From the NCBI GenBank assembly GCA_002381565.1, contig DFWZ01000025.1:1-14805 (forward strand): a DNA stretch of 14,805 nucleotides. Reading direction: 5' to 3'. Positions 1-7,075 of this stretch are shown in pieces. The stretch comes from Gallionella sp. UBA4121 (lineage in GTDB: Bacteria > Pseudomonadota > Gammaproteobacteria > Burkholderiales > Gallionellaceae). How positions within the stretch are numbered: position 1 is the first letter of the stretch; each line of letters begins with the position of its first letter. The notes beneath the pieces were generated by a model. That model made no database searches and was not told the DNA's origin. It worked only from the letters and a program-made list of their open reading frames with translations. The translations under genes and the position numbers were made by a program.

Positions 1-33
1 CCGCCGGCAGCGTCAGATGTATATAAGAGACAG
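1..33 (+). other. Nextera/Tn5 sequencing adapter remnant
   Basis: These 33 bases match the Illumina Nextera read-1 transposase adapter at 30 of 33 positions. The last 19 bases are the Tn5 mosaic end with a single G-to-A difference (ATGTATATAAGAGACAG in place of ATGTGTATAAGAGACAG). They start exactly at base 1 of the window, which is where an untrimmed adapter would sit. This should be treated as library artefact and not as genome sequence. Confidence 0.93.
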
Positions 34-164
34 AAATACAAACAGTACAAATAGGCATGAAGATAAAACAACCAGAAAGCCGATGGCAGCGATTCCAGAA
101 GTGTTGAGACCCTGTATGGGGGAGTGAGCGTTCTGCGTACAGGCTGCTGGAGCTGCAAGAATTT
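34..164. other. Edge sequence, no assignable gene
   Basis: This short stretch lies between the adapter and the mltF stop codon. On the minus strand one frame stays open to the edge and reads a hydrophobic run (GIAAIGFLVVLSSCLFVLFVF), which could be a membrane segment. It has no ATG, GTG or TTG start in that frame after the mltF stop, so I do not call a gene. An inverted pair CCTGTA/TACAGG (about 111-142) is too widely spaced to be a convincing terminator. Confidence 0.3.
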
Positions 165-1655
165 TCAGCGTGACAATGAATAGGACGATGTAGCCAACTC
201 ATCACCCGGGGCGGTTTTGGATTTCGCGTGCAGTGAGAAAGCGGGCTTGTCGCGCGTGCTGACAAGCTGGTAATCATGTGGTGTGGTATTGACCGTTTCG
301 CTGGTGAGTCTCGACAGCATGTCGTAATAAGCGCGGATGTTTTCAACGAAAATCACCGCTTCGCCGCCACGCGCATAACCATGTTTAAGGCTTTCAAAAT
401 ACTGGGGATTGTTCAGGGCCGGCAGCCACCTCTTAACCTCTACCCAGGCGTCAGCATTGCCGCCTTGTCGTTTGGTCAGGACGCGCGCATCCTCAAGATG
501 CCCCTGTCCCTGATTGTAGGCGGACAGCGCCAGCCAAGTAAGCTCCGGTTCTTCGATGTGTGTGGGCAGTTGTTTTTTTATCAGCTCAAGATATTTCGCG
601 CCGGCGAATATGCTCTCGCGAGCATCGAGACGGTTCGTCACATTCATGCGGTCAGCCGTTGCTTCAGTGAGCATCATCATGCCGCGCACGTTGGTAAAAG
701 AAGTGGCCAGCGGATCCCAGTGTGATTCCTGATAGGCGATGGCGGCAATCAGGCGCCAGTCCTCATTGACGGCCTTGCCCGCTTCTTCAAACAGGCGGCG
801 AAACTTCGGCAGTGTCTTGCCGGTTTGAGCGATAAATTCAGCTGCATCCACGGGAGCCAGCCTGTCGTTATGCCCATAGTAACGATCCAGCAGTTTGTTC
901 AGTTCGCCGTTGTTCTCTATTTCAGCAAAAAACTGCTCGGACGCGGCGATCAGCTTATTATCTGCATTTGCCGGGAAGGCCCAGGCTATTCTGGAAGGTT
1001 TGCCCACGTCAAAGGCGACAGTCAGGTTCAGATAATAGTTGTTCATCTGCTCAATCTGTTCATGATTGGCAAGTGTGTAATCCAGCTTGCCCTGCGCGAC
1101 CTCCTTGAGCAGATCCTCAACCGTTTGACTGGTGCGTGACTCCCATGTCAGTGCAGGTATCTTTTGGCGCAGTGCGATCAGCGTCTTCTCATGATTTGAT
1201 CCTGCTACCACGGCGATGCGATGACCTGCCAGGTCGGTTAACTTGTGCGGAGCTGGCTGATCCTGATTGAATACCACCTGTTCGTGCACGGTTTGATATG
1301 CAGGGCCATAAAGCAAACCATTGTTTTTTTGATCCAGTCTGAAACCGGAAGCCGACAAATGCGCCTGATGACTGAGTAGCGCAGTTTCTATTTGCTCGGC
1401 CGGAACAAGCACTATTTTGAGCGGAACATAAAGATAATTGGCAAATTGTTGCGCCAGCTGTTTTGAAAACTCCTCGTCAGAGAGCGTGGTGTCCTGTGAA
1501 ACCAGCACCACCAGCTCATCGTCGCGCCAGGAGGGCAATATGAATGACAGCGGCTTGTTCAGATGTGTATAGCCGAACAGCAATAGCGACAGAAAAACGC
1601 CGATTTGTAATAGCCTGATCAGAAGAGTGTGTCTGCGCATGACAACATTCTGCAC
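165..1655 (-). CDS. mltF: Membrane-bound lytic murein transglycosylase F
   Basis: MltF cleaves the MurNAc-GlcNAc bond of peptidoglycan, releasing 1,6-anhydro-muropeptides, and acts in the periplasm. The 496-residue product is close to the roughly 500-residue family length. A hydrophobic N-terminus (about residues 9-30, following RRH) is a signal or anchor segment. Residues about 45-262 form an SBP_bac_3-like solute-binding regulatory domain. Residues about 284-440 form the SLT lysozyme-like domain with YQES (catalytic Glu about E310), GMMMLT (325-330), AYNQGQGH (379-386) and the later YARGGEAV motif. The first start is at 1655; a second ATG at residue 6 (1640) sits directly before the basic signal n-region and is an equally good start. 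The gene is divergent from tRNA-Ser and looks like a housekeeping chromosomal gene marking the left flank of the island. Confidence 0.95.
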   Translation of the reverse strand: MQNVVMRRHTLLIRLLQIGVFLSLLLFGYTHLNKPLSFILPSWRDDELVVLVSQDTTLSDEEFSKQLAQQFANYLYVPLKIVLVPAEQIETALLSHQAHLSASGFRLDQKNNGLLYGPAYQTVHEQVVFNQDQPAPHKLTDLAGHRIAVVAGSNHEKTLIALRQKIPALTWESRTSQTVEDLLKEVAQGKLDYTLANHEQIEQMNNYYLNLTVAFDVGKPSRIAWAFPANADNKLIAASEQFFAEIENNGELNKLLDRYYGHNDRLAPVDAAEFIAQTGKTLPKFRRLFEEAGKAVNEDWRLIAAIAYQESHWDPLATSFTNVRGMMMLTEATADRMNVTNRLDARESIFAGAKYLELIKKQLPTHIEEPELTWLALSAYNQGQGHLEDARVLTKRQGGNADAWVEVKRWLPALNNPQYFESLKHGYARGGEAVIFVENIRAYYDMLSRLTSETVNTTPHDYQLVSTRDKPAFSLHAKSKTAPGDELATSSYSLSR

Positions 1656-1671
1656 GAAATTGCTGCTTACT

Positions 1672-1679
1672 GGTAGAAT
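1672..1679 (+). promoter_or_regulatory. Extended -10 promoter of the tRNA-Ser gene
   Basis: TGGTAGAATT contains an extended -10 (TG-N-TAGAAT, with TAGAAT at 1674-1679) ten bases before the mature tRNA 5' end. That placement is right for a short tRNA leader. No good -35 hexamer is visible at 17 bases, which fits an extended -10 promoter. This is an inference from position and sequence only. Confidence 0.45.
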
Positions 1680-1688
1680 TAGCAGTTC

Positions 1689-1781
<93 letters not shown>

Positions 1782-1814
1782 ACACTGTTTTAGCCAGTCT
1801 CAAAAAGTCTCACT

Positions 1815-1848
1815 AACCCGTATTTCATATGGCTTTATCGGGTTTTTT
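1815..1848 (+). terminator. Putative terminator after tRNA-Ser
   Basis: AACCCG (1815-1820) pairs with CGGGTT (1839-1844) across an 18-base loop, followed by a short T run. The stem is only six pairs, so the hairpin is modest, but it lies 35 bases after the tRNA and before the integrase, where a terminator is expected. Just upstream, AGTCTCA occurs twice (1796-1802 and 1806-1812). Confidence 0.4.
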
Positions 1849-1893
1849 AATGCTTAAGCGTTATCAGGCGGTATCATTGAATCTTGCTATTTC

Positions 1894-1944
1894 TGACGGT
1901 ATTCTGCACACTGGATACCGTCAGATAAAATCACGATACCGTCA
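1894..1944. promoter_or_regulatory. ATACCGTCA repeat cluster upstream of the integrase
   Basis: TGACGGTAT (1894-1902) is followed by its inverse ATACCGTCA at 1915-1923 and again at 1936-1944. A weaker GGCGGTATC lies at about 1867-1875. The two direct copies start 21 bases apart, that is two helical turns, and the last ends 11 bases before the integrase start codon. This arrangement suggests binding of a protein to one DNA face: either arm-type sites of the integrase or an autoregulatory operator. Confidence 0.5.
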
Positions 1945-1955
1945 AAGGGCAAGTC

Positions 1956-2924
1956 ATGGCACTGAGCGCAATGCAGGTAAGCAAGGCAAAAGCAGGCGAA
2001 AAGCCGCAAAAACTGGCCGATGGCGGCGGCATGTATCTGCTGGTACAGACAACAGGCGCGAAGTTGTGGCGCTTGGATTACCGCTTTGATGGGAAGCGCA
2101 AGACGTTGGCGCTGGGTATCTACCCAGACGTTAGCCTATCGGATGCACGGGAACGGCGGGAACAGGCGCGCAAGCTGCTGGCCAATGGTGCAGACCCTAG
2201 CGCAGTCAAGCAGGCCACCAAGCAGGAAGAACGGAAAGCCTCACAGGTTGCTGAAAACAGCTTTCAAGTGCTGGCAACCGAGTTTCACGCGCTCAAGTCG
2301 CCGATGTGGACGGCGCAACATGCGAAGCAATGGCTGGGCAACATGGAAAAGTACGCTTTCCCCGTAATCGGCAGTCGGCCTGTTTCAGAGCTTGAACCGA
2401 TGGAGATATTGGGGATCATGCGCACAGTCGAGGCTAACGGCACGTTCGAGACGCGCGACAGGCTATTGCAATCCATAGGGGCAGTCTGCAAATATGCCAT
2501 TGCCACCGGACGGGCAAGATATAACCCTGCTGAAATCCGTCTGGCTTTATCAGATCGCCCGAAAGAAGAACATTTCGCCTGCATTGCCACGGCGGAAATT
2601 CCTGAATTTCTGCGCGCCTTTGATGATTACAAAGCCATGGGCAAAGTTTCCCTGATTGCATCGGCAGCCTTTCAAGTGCTACTGCTGACGGCAACCCGCA
2701 CCAGTGAAGTGCGCTTTTCAAAGTGGGCAGACTTCAATCTGGACGCGGCAATGTGGGTTATTCCCGAAGAACAGACAGGGCGCAAGGGCAAGAAGGGCAA
2801 GCGCAAGTCTCATACTGTGCCGTTGTCAGATCAGACAGTGAGGCTCCTCGCATCAAGCCAGAGATTGGCCGCGCAAATTTTGGAGCTACGGTTAATGCTA
2901 CTTTTGTCGGCGAATCGGGTTTGA
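1956..2924 (+). pseudogene. P4-type tyrosine integrase, C-terminally truncated
   Basis: The N-terminus is a DUF4102 arm-binding domain (about residues 1-90, with KLADGGGMYL and LALGIYPDVSL), as found in P4-family integrases that use tRNA 3' ends. A SAM-like core-binding domain follows (about 100-200). The catalytic domain starts at about 210 and retains the first catalytic arginine in LTATRTSEVR (R248). After about residue 297 (near base 2845) the family pattern stops. The HxxR box, the GH motif and the tyrosine nucleophile are missing, and the frame closes at 322 residues where about 400 are expected. Recombination activity is therefore unlikely. A purine-rich AAAGGG sits seven bases before the ATG. 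Position just downstream of tRNA-Ser suggests this is the fossil integrase of an island inserted there. Confidence 0.88.
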
Positions 2925-2949
2925 CACCCCATGCAAGGGGTGATCCAAT
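2921..2949 (+). promoter_or_regulatory. Possible promoter/operator of the DUF2971 gene
   Basis: A consensus -35 TTGACA (2921-2926) overlaps a perfect six-base inverted repeat, CACCCC (2925-2930) and GGGGTG (2937-2942), with a six-base loop. At 17 bases from the -35 the sequence is TCCAAT (2944-2949), a poor -10. The hairpin between the two boxes could be an operator. The assignment is tentative. Confidence 0.3.
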
Positions 2950-2979
2950 TGAGGACGACGCATAAGAGAGGGTAAGGAC

Positions 2980-3867
2980 ATGGAACCGAATCAGTCTCAA
3001 GATAATAAGCAAGCCGCGCCGCCGAGGAGGGTCAGCTTCAAGTACCGCTCGGGGCCTGCCGCGTTGCGTTGCCTGTCTGACGGTTTGGCTTATTTCGCAA
3101 AACCAACCGAACTCAACGACTGTCTCGAAGCCAAGTTCGATCATTCGAGTGCGGTTGACTACATCGAGCGCATGGATCGGTCGATCAGAAGTGTGGCTGA
3201 GAAGCGCGGTTGTGCTGGCGGATACGAAGTGCCGGAGGGAGAGCTTGCGTCATTTGAAGCGAAAAACGCCCGCGATAATACAAACTTCTTGGAAGCGGCT
3301 CAGCGAATCGGTATCTATTCGACGGCAAGCAGGCCAGACAACCAACCCATGTGGGCCTACTACTGCGAAAACTCAAAGGGCTTCTGCTTCGAGTTGGAAT
3401 GGCCCGACTCCGTGTTGGGGCGATACCAGATTGCTCCAGTCGGCGTGCTTTATTCATCGGCGGCACGCGTGCACAACCGCGCCGAAATTTTTGACACCTT
3501 GATCCGTGAGGAAGCTGAGTTGCATCCTGATTGGTCGATGGACCGAATCCTTGAAGAGACTCGGTCTGAATTCTTCAGATTTCGCTTTCAGATGCTGAAC
3601 ACATGCCGCGCTGTGTCAATTAAGCACAGCGACTGGTCGCACGAACACGAAGTCCGGTTTGTCACTCCTCGCGCCGGCTCCTTGCCGATCATGAGCCAGG
3701 TACTCAAGCGTGTTTACTTCGTGCGCATGGATTTTCCCGAGTGGGGGCCGGTGATGATGTTGCTGCATCAGCTCTACCCGAACGTTGAGTTAGCGGAGCT
3801 GACCTTTCAACACGTCGAGCCATATGTGAAAGTGCAATCCTTGCCATCGGTGGCAGTTGTCAAGTAA
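2980..3867 (+). CDS. DUF2971-family protein
   Basis: This 295-residue soluble protein has the DUF2971 signature. The block YFAKPTELNDCLE lies at about 38-50. The central block runs from IGIYSTASRPDNQP to WAYYCENSKGFCFELEW (about 110-141). The block DWSHEHEVRFV lies at about 218-228. The biochemical function of the family is unknown; members are often found in accessory regions. GGTAAGGA sits just before the ATG as ribosome binding site. There are no membrane segments. The C-terminus is odd: about the last eight codons are antisense to a conserved part of the RhuM-like gene on the other strand, so its native 3' end may have been replaced at a recombination junction. Most conserved blocks are present, so the protein could still fold. 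Confidence 0.75.
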   Translation: MEPNQSQDNKQAAPPRRVSFKYRSGPAALRCLSDGLAYFAKPTELNDCLEAKFDHSSAVDYIERMDRSIRSVAEKRGCAGGYEVPEGELASFEAKNARDNTNFLEAAQRIGIYSTASRPDNQPMWAYYCENSKGFCFELEWPDSVLGRYQIAPVGVLYSSAARVHNRAEIFDTLIREEAELHPDWSMDRILEETRSEFFRFRFQMLNTCRAVSIKHSDWSHEHEVRFVTPRAGSLPIMSQVLKRVYFVRMDFPEWGPVMMLLHQLYPNVELAELTFQHVEPYVKVQSLPSVAVVK

Positions 3868-4088
3868 TCCTTGATAACTGAATTTGACTGCAATTCATTT
3901 TCTTTCAATATGTTATTGATGTGCAGGCTGACATTCTGCTTGGAGGTGGCAAAAAGTTCTGCCAATTGGCTTTGGTTCATCCACACATTGCCATCGCGTG
4001 CGTAAAGAGAGACAGCCGCTTGACCGTCAGCGGTATGGTAAATGATGAGGTTCTGTTCGTTGGGCTGGTTTGCCATAAGCTTGCTCAA
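3807..4088 (-). pseudogene. RhuM-family protein, N-terminal fragment
   Basis: The first 80 or so residues match the N-terminus of RhuM-like proteins. They include a helix-turn-helix-like segment (WMNQSQLAELFATSKQNVSLH), then NILKENELQ and VIKDYLTTATDGK. Full-length members are about 330 residues. Here the match ends after TDGK and the frame closes 10 residues later. The fragment starts with TTG at 4088, whose bases overlap the hsdM stop as TTGA. An ATG four codons in (4076) is an alternative start. RhuM-like genes commonly sit inside type I restriction-modification operons, which fits translational coupling to hsdM. Their function is unclear. Confidence 0.8.
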
Positions 4089-5683
4089 GACGTAGTGGCA
4101 AACGGCGGTGCGATGTCCAGCTCTTTGCAGAACGCCGCAATCGTTGCATCAGTAGCATGGCTTGCTTTGTCCAGCGCGATCAGTTGCGCTGAGATTGCGT
4201 TCAGATCAATCGCATCCTCTGCCTCGAAGGTGTCCACATAGCGCGGGATATTCAGGTTGTAGTCATTGGCCTTGATCTCATTCAGACTTGCGACGTAACT
4301 GTATTTATCTTCATTGCCACGAGCCTTATAAGACTCAACGATCTTGTTGATATGCTCAGGCCGGATTACGTTCTGTGTTTTGACCTTGTCAAAATGCTGG
4401 CTTGCATCAATGAACAGAATATCGTCAGGATTCTTGCGACATTTCTTGAAGACCAGCACGCAGGTTGGAATGCTGGTGCCGTAAAAGATATTGGCAGGCA
4501 GACCGATCACCGCATCCAGGCAGTTCATCTGTTCAATCAGATATTGGCGTATATGTCCTTCCGCCGCGCCACGGAACAGCACGCCATGCGGCAACACTAC
4601 AGCCATGATGCCCTCGTCGGCCAGCTGATAGACCATGTGCTGCACAAATGCCATGTCAGCCTTGGTCGCCGGTGCCAGACGACCGTATACGCTGAAGCGG
4701 TCATCGCTCATCAATAACTGGCTGGCGCTCCAGTGTGCAGAAAAGGGAGGATTGGCCACGATGGCATCAAAGCGCAAATCTTTATGCTGGGGGTGCTCCA
4801 GCGTATCTTCCTGCCTGATGTCGAAATCAGCGAAATGCACGTCATGCAGGATCATGTTCATGCGAGCCAGGTTATAGGTGGTACGGTTGAGTTCCTGCCC
4901 GTAAATTTTATCGACGCTGACGGCCTCACGTTTTACGCGCAGCAACAGCGATCCGCTGCCGCAGGTTGGGTCATAAACGCTCTTGAGTGCGCGGTGGTTG
5001 CTTGTGACCAGTTTGGCCAGCAAGGTGGACACTGGCTGGGGTGTATAGAATTCACCTGCTTTTTTACCTGCGCCGCTGGCAAATTCCCCAATCAGGTATT
5101 CGTAAGCATCGCCCAGCACATCGGCTGTGGCATCAGACAGATTGAAATCGATTTTGTCCAGATGTACCAGCACCTTGGCGACCAGTTCATTTTTTTCCTT
5201 TTCCGTCTTGCCCAGCTTGGATGAGGTTAAATCCAGATCTTCAAACAGATTCACGAAATCGTCTGCGCTGTCGGTGCCCAGCGTGCTCTGCTCAATGTTT
5301 TTGAGTATCCTGGTCAGATCCGCCAGGATGAAGTTGTGTCCTTCGCCTGCTCCGTTGGTATCCAGCTGGTTGCTGCCTTTCATGGCAACGGCATGGAACA
5401 GCTCAGAAGGCTTCAGGAAATAACCAAGCTCACCGATGGCAGCGTCTTCAAGGGCTGCGATGTACTCTTTTCCTTTTGTAGTGGCTTCATTGATTTCTGC
5501 AAACTTGAGGTTTTCCTGTGCCAGCTCGCCATCGGCAAAGCGCTGTATTTTCTCGGACAAATATTTGTAGAAGATGAAACCGAGGATGTAATCCCTGAAT
5601 TCATCAGCGCCCATCTTGCCTCGCAAGGTGTTTGCGATATTCCAAAGCTGCTGCTGTAACTGACGGCGCTGTTCTTCTGACAT
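4085..5683 (-). CDS. hsdM: Type I restriction-modification DNA methyltransferase subunit
   Basis: HsdM transfers a methyl group from S-adenosylmethionine to adenine N6 at the site chosen by HsdS. I choose the ATG at 5683, giving 532 residues, close to the 529 of E. coli HsdM; the open frame extends to a TTG at 5725. From the ATG, residues about 5-150 are the HsdM_N helical domain (LWNIANTLRGKMGADEFRDYILGFIFYKYL). GEFYTP lies at about 211-216, motif I DPTCGSG at about 238-244, and motif IV NPPF at about 311-314. All motifs are intact, so methylation chemistry is plausible. No hsdS or hsdR is in the window: downstream is a broken rhuM and upstream are transposase remnants. It therefore looks like an orphaned survivor of a deleted type I system. 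Confidence 0.93.
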   Translation of the reverse strand: MSEEQRRQLQQQLWNIANTLRGKMGADEFRDYILGFIFYKYLSEKIQRFADGELAQENLKFAEINEATTKGKEYIAALEDAAIGELGYFLKPSELFHAVAMKGSNQLDTNGAGEGHNFILADLTRILKNIEQSTLGTDSADDFVNLFEDLDLTSSKLGKTEKEKNELVAKVLVHLDKIDFNLSDATADVLGDAYEYLIGEFASGAGKKAGEFYTPQPVSTLLAKLVTSNHRALKSVYDPTCGSGSLLLRVKREAVSVDKIYGQELNRTTYNLARMNMILHDVHFADFDIRQEDTLEHPQHKDLRFDAIVANPPFSAHWSASQLLMSDDRFSVYGRLAPATKADMAFVQHMVYQLADEGIMAVVLPHGVLFRGAAEGHIRQYLIEQMNCLDAVIGLPANIFYGTSIPTCVLVFKKCRKNPDDILFIDASQHFDKVKTQNVIRPEHINKIVESYKARGNEDKYSYVASLNEIKANDYNLNIPRYVDTFEAEDAIDLNAISAQLIALDKASHATDATIAAFCKELDIAPPFATTS

Positions 5684-5725
5684 GAATTTCGTTCTTAATT
5701 GTGAGTGGGCATATGATAAAGCCAA

Positions 5726-6264
5726 AACTACCTGCTGGCACTATTCTGTGGAAGCAGTTTGATGATCTGCTATCGCGACCTAGTGTATTGCATCGTCATG
5801 GACGGCATTGACTAAGAACGGCACGTTAGGCAAATCGACATGAAGGTTCGCACCTCGGCCACAGCGGACCGTGGCGGTTCGCTGAAAAAGTGCTCAGGTC
5901 AGCTTGCGGGAATGTCCGCTTCAGGAAATTTCGAATGTGTACTGTCGAGACAAACCCGACCTTCAGAGTGGAACAGCTGAGCGACCGCTTTACTGCTGAA
6001 ACCGGTTGCTCAATCGGACGAAAATTCGTGGGCTCACTTTGGTTCTGGTATCTGCAATACGAAGAGTTGTCCATCCACTCTGCCAGCAGCAAGTCGCTGA
6101 GCGGTGGAATCGAAAGCCAATGCTGTCACTTCTTTCCCCAAGTTCGCTTTACCTAACACCGGCCTTGTTTGAATATCCCAACCTATCTGAACAATAGGAA
6201 GGCCGATACACCTCTGTGAATGTGGGAAGTTCTAACGTTCACACAACACACAGGAGACCAGCCT
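5726..6264. other. Intergenic, degenerate accessory DNA
   Basis: I see no convincing gene in these 540 bases. The open frames on both strands lack ribosome binding sites and family patterns. The end nearest 6264 may be the leader of the transposase-like fragment that starts at 6265. It includes an inverted pair TGTGAA (6215-6220) and TTCACA (6238-6243), and an AGGAGA ribosome binding site at 6253-6258. An hsdR would be expected near here in some type I loci, but it is absent. Confidence 0.5.
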
Positions 6265-6486
6265 ATGTATCGGATTGTATCTGGCATCAACACCCTTCGT
6301 CAGCATATTGACACGCTGCTCAGCACACCGGATGTTTACCGCCCCCGTTGCTGTTCGAAATGTGGTCACGGCATTCTCTGGAGTCATGGCTGCTATTTTC
6401 GCAAGGCGGTTCGCGATCTGCCCTTCGATGATGGAAGCCAGAACGGCGAATCTGGTTGCAGTATCGATTTTCGAAGTTGTTGGTAA
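6265..6486 (+). pseudogene. N-terminal fragment of a zinc-finger transposase-like gene
   Basis: The reading frame opens with a good ribosome binding site (AGGAGA, eight-base gap) and starts MYRIVSGINTLRQHIDTLL. It then shows a CxxC zinc-binding-like motif (CCSKCGHGILWSHGCYF, about residues 29-45) resembling the N-terminal finger of DUF6431/transposase-associated proteins. After about residue 55 the pattern is lost and the frame stops at 73 residues. The rest of the gene was replaced by a Tn3-family transposase remnant in the opposite orientation. The family assignment is from memory of the pattern and is moderate. Confidence 0.5.
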
Positions 6487-6775
6487 ACTCCTGCAAAAAG
6501 TTGAGAATTTCGACAGCTACCCTCGGCTTGGTACCGATCCAACAGCGCGGAGAGCAAGACGGAATTGTAAGCAATCACCACGTTGTCCAGTAATCGACCG
6601 CACTCGTTGCTGATGGCAATATCCAGATCGGTGTGGCCGATCAGGTGTTTCTTGCCGCTGACTTGCGTGACCGACCGCAGCTGGTGATACGATTCGATGC
6701 GGTTTTGTGAGCGGTGCACGTTGCCTTGAATCATGCCAGATTGCCCACCTTAACTTGCTGAAGTATCGATTTATT
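6480..6775 (-). pseudogene. tnpA: Tn3-family transposase C-terminal remnant
   Basis: On the minus strand the segment HRSQNRIESYHQLRSVTQVSGKK, continuing through TDLDIAISNECGRL to NVVIAYNSVLLSALLDRYQ, matches the C-terminal part of the DDE domain of Tn3-family TnpA. At least two frame breaks are visible. Upstream homology (ILQQVKVGNLA, about 6735-6775) is in a different frame from the main segment. Downstream, about base 6525, the plausible continuation (RVAVEILNFL) switches frame again. The N-terminal 800-plus residues and both 38-bp transposon ends are absent, so this is a dead relic. Confidence 0.72.
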
Positions 6776-6912
6776 CAACAACGCCATCGCAACAACCCAT
6801 AAGTGTTATGCACATGTAATAAGAAAGGATTATAGTCTATGACACTTCAGTGTTACTGTATGATGAAATTTTGATATATTTTTTTGCTGGTTATCTCTAC
6901 AATGCGCAGATT

Positions 6913-6935
6913 AAACCATCCGAATGAAATGGTTT
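6913..6935. promoter_or_regulatory. Inverted repeat AAACCAT-N9-ATGGTTT
   Basis: AAACCAT (6913-6919) and ATGGTTT (6929-6935) form a perfect seven-base dyad with a nine-base spacer, about 140 bases before the diguanylate cyclase gene. The spacing suits a dimeric regulator operator, or an RNA hairpin if it is transcribed. Its function is unknown. Confidence 0.4.
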
Positions 6936-6980
6936 TAGCCATGTCGGGGGGGCGCAACAATGAATTTTCGAATCTGAAAA

Positions 6981-7000
6981 CAACAAATTCATTTTTGTTG
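6981..7000. promoter_or_regulatory. Inverted repeat CAACAAA-N6-TTTGTTG
   Basis: CAACAAA (6981-6987) and TTTGTTG (6994-7000) form a perfect seven-base dyad with a six-base loop, 75 bases before the start codon. It is AT-rich and is not followed by a T run. It is a candidate operator or leader hairpin, not an evident terminator. Confidence 0.4.
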
Positions 7001-7075
7001 AGCGAATTGGTGCGGTGATGCCGCTCGCTTTGGGAATGAACCCTATTCTATTCAACAACTATCAGTAACATAGCC

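Larger units (their letters stand above)
6776..7075 (+). other. Leader/promoter region of the sensor operon
   Basis: This 300-base, AT-rich gap lies ahead of the sensor operon. It holds a small palindrome ACACT-TC-AGTGT (6842-6853) and two longer inverted repeats listed separately. A run of seven Gs occurs at about 6946-6952. I could not identify a convincing sigma70 -35/-10 pair, a flagellar sigma28 promoter or a known riboswitch. Confidence 0.4.

Noticed and set aside
2723..2965. 80-codon frame across the integrase break, ending just before the DUF2971 gene
   Set aside because: Most of it is an out-of-frame reading of integrase sequence; only the last 35 or so codons are unexplained and they match nothing recognisable.
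5826..6156. Overlapping open frames on both strands (about 88 codons each)
   Set aside because: Both lack ribosome binding sites and protein-like patterns; the region looks like degenerate intergenic DNA.
6776..7075. c-di-GMP riboswitch in the leader of the GGDEF-EAL gene
   Set aside because: No GEMM-type conserved core or paired tetraloop-receptor arrangement could be found by eye.
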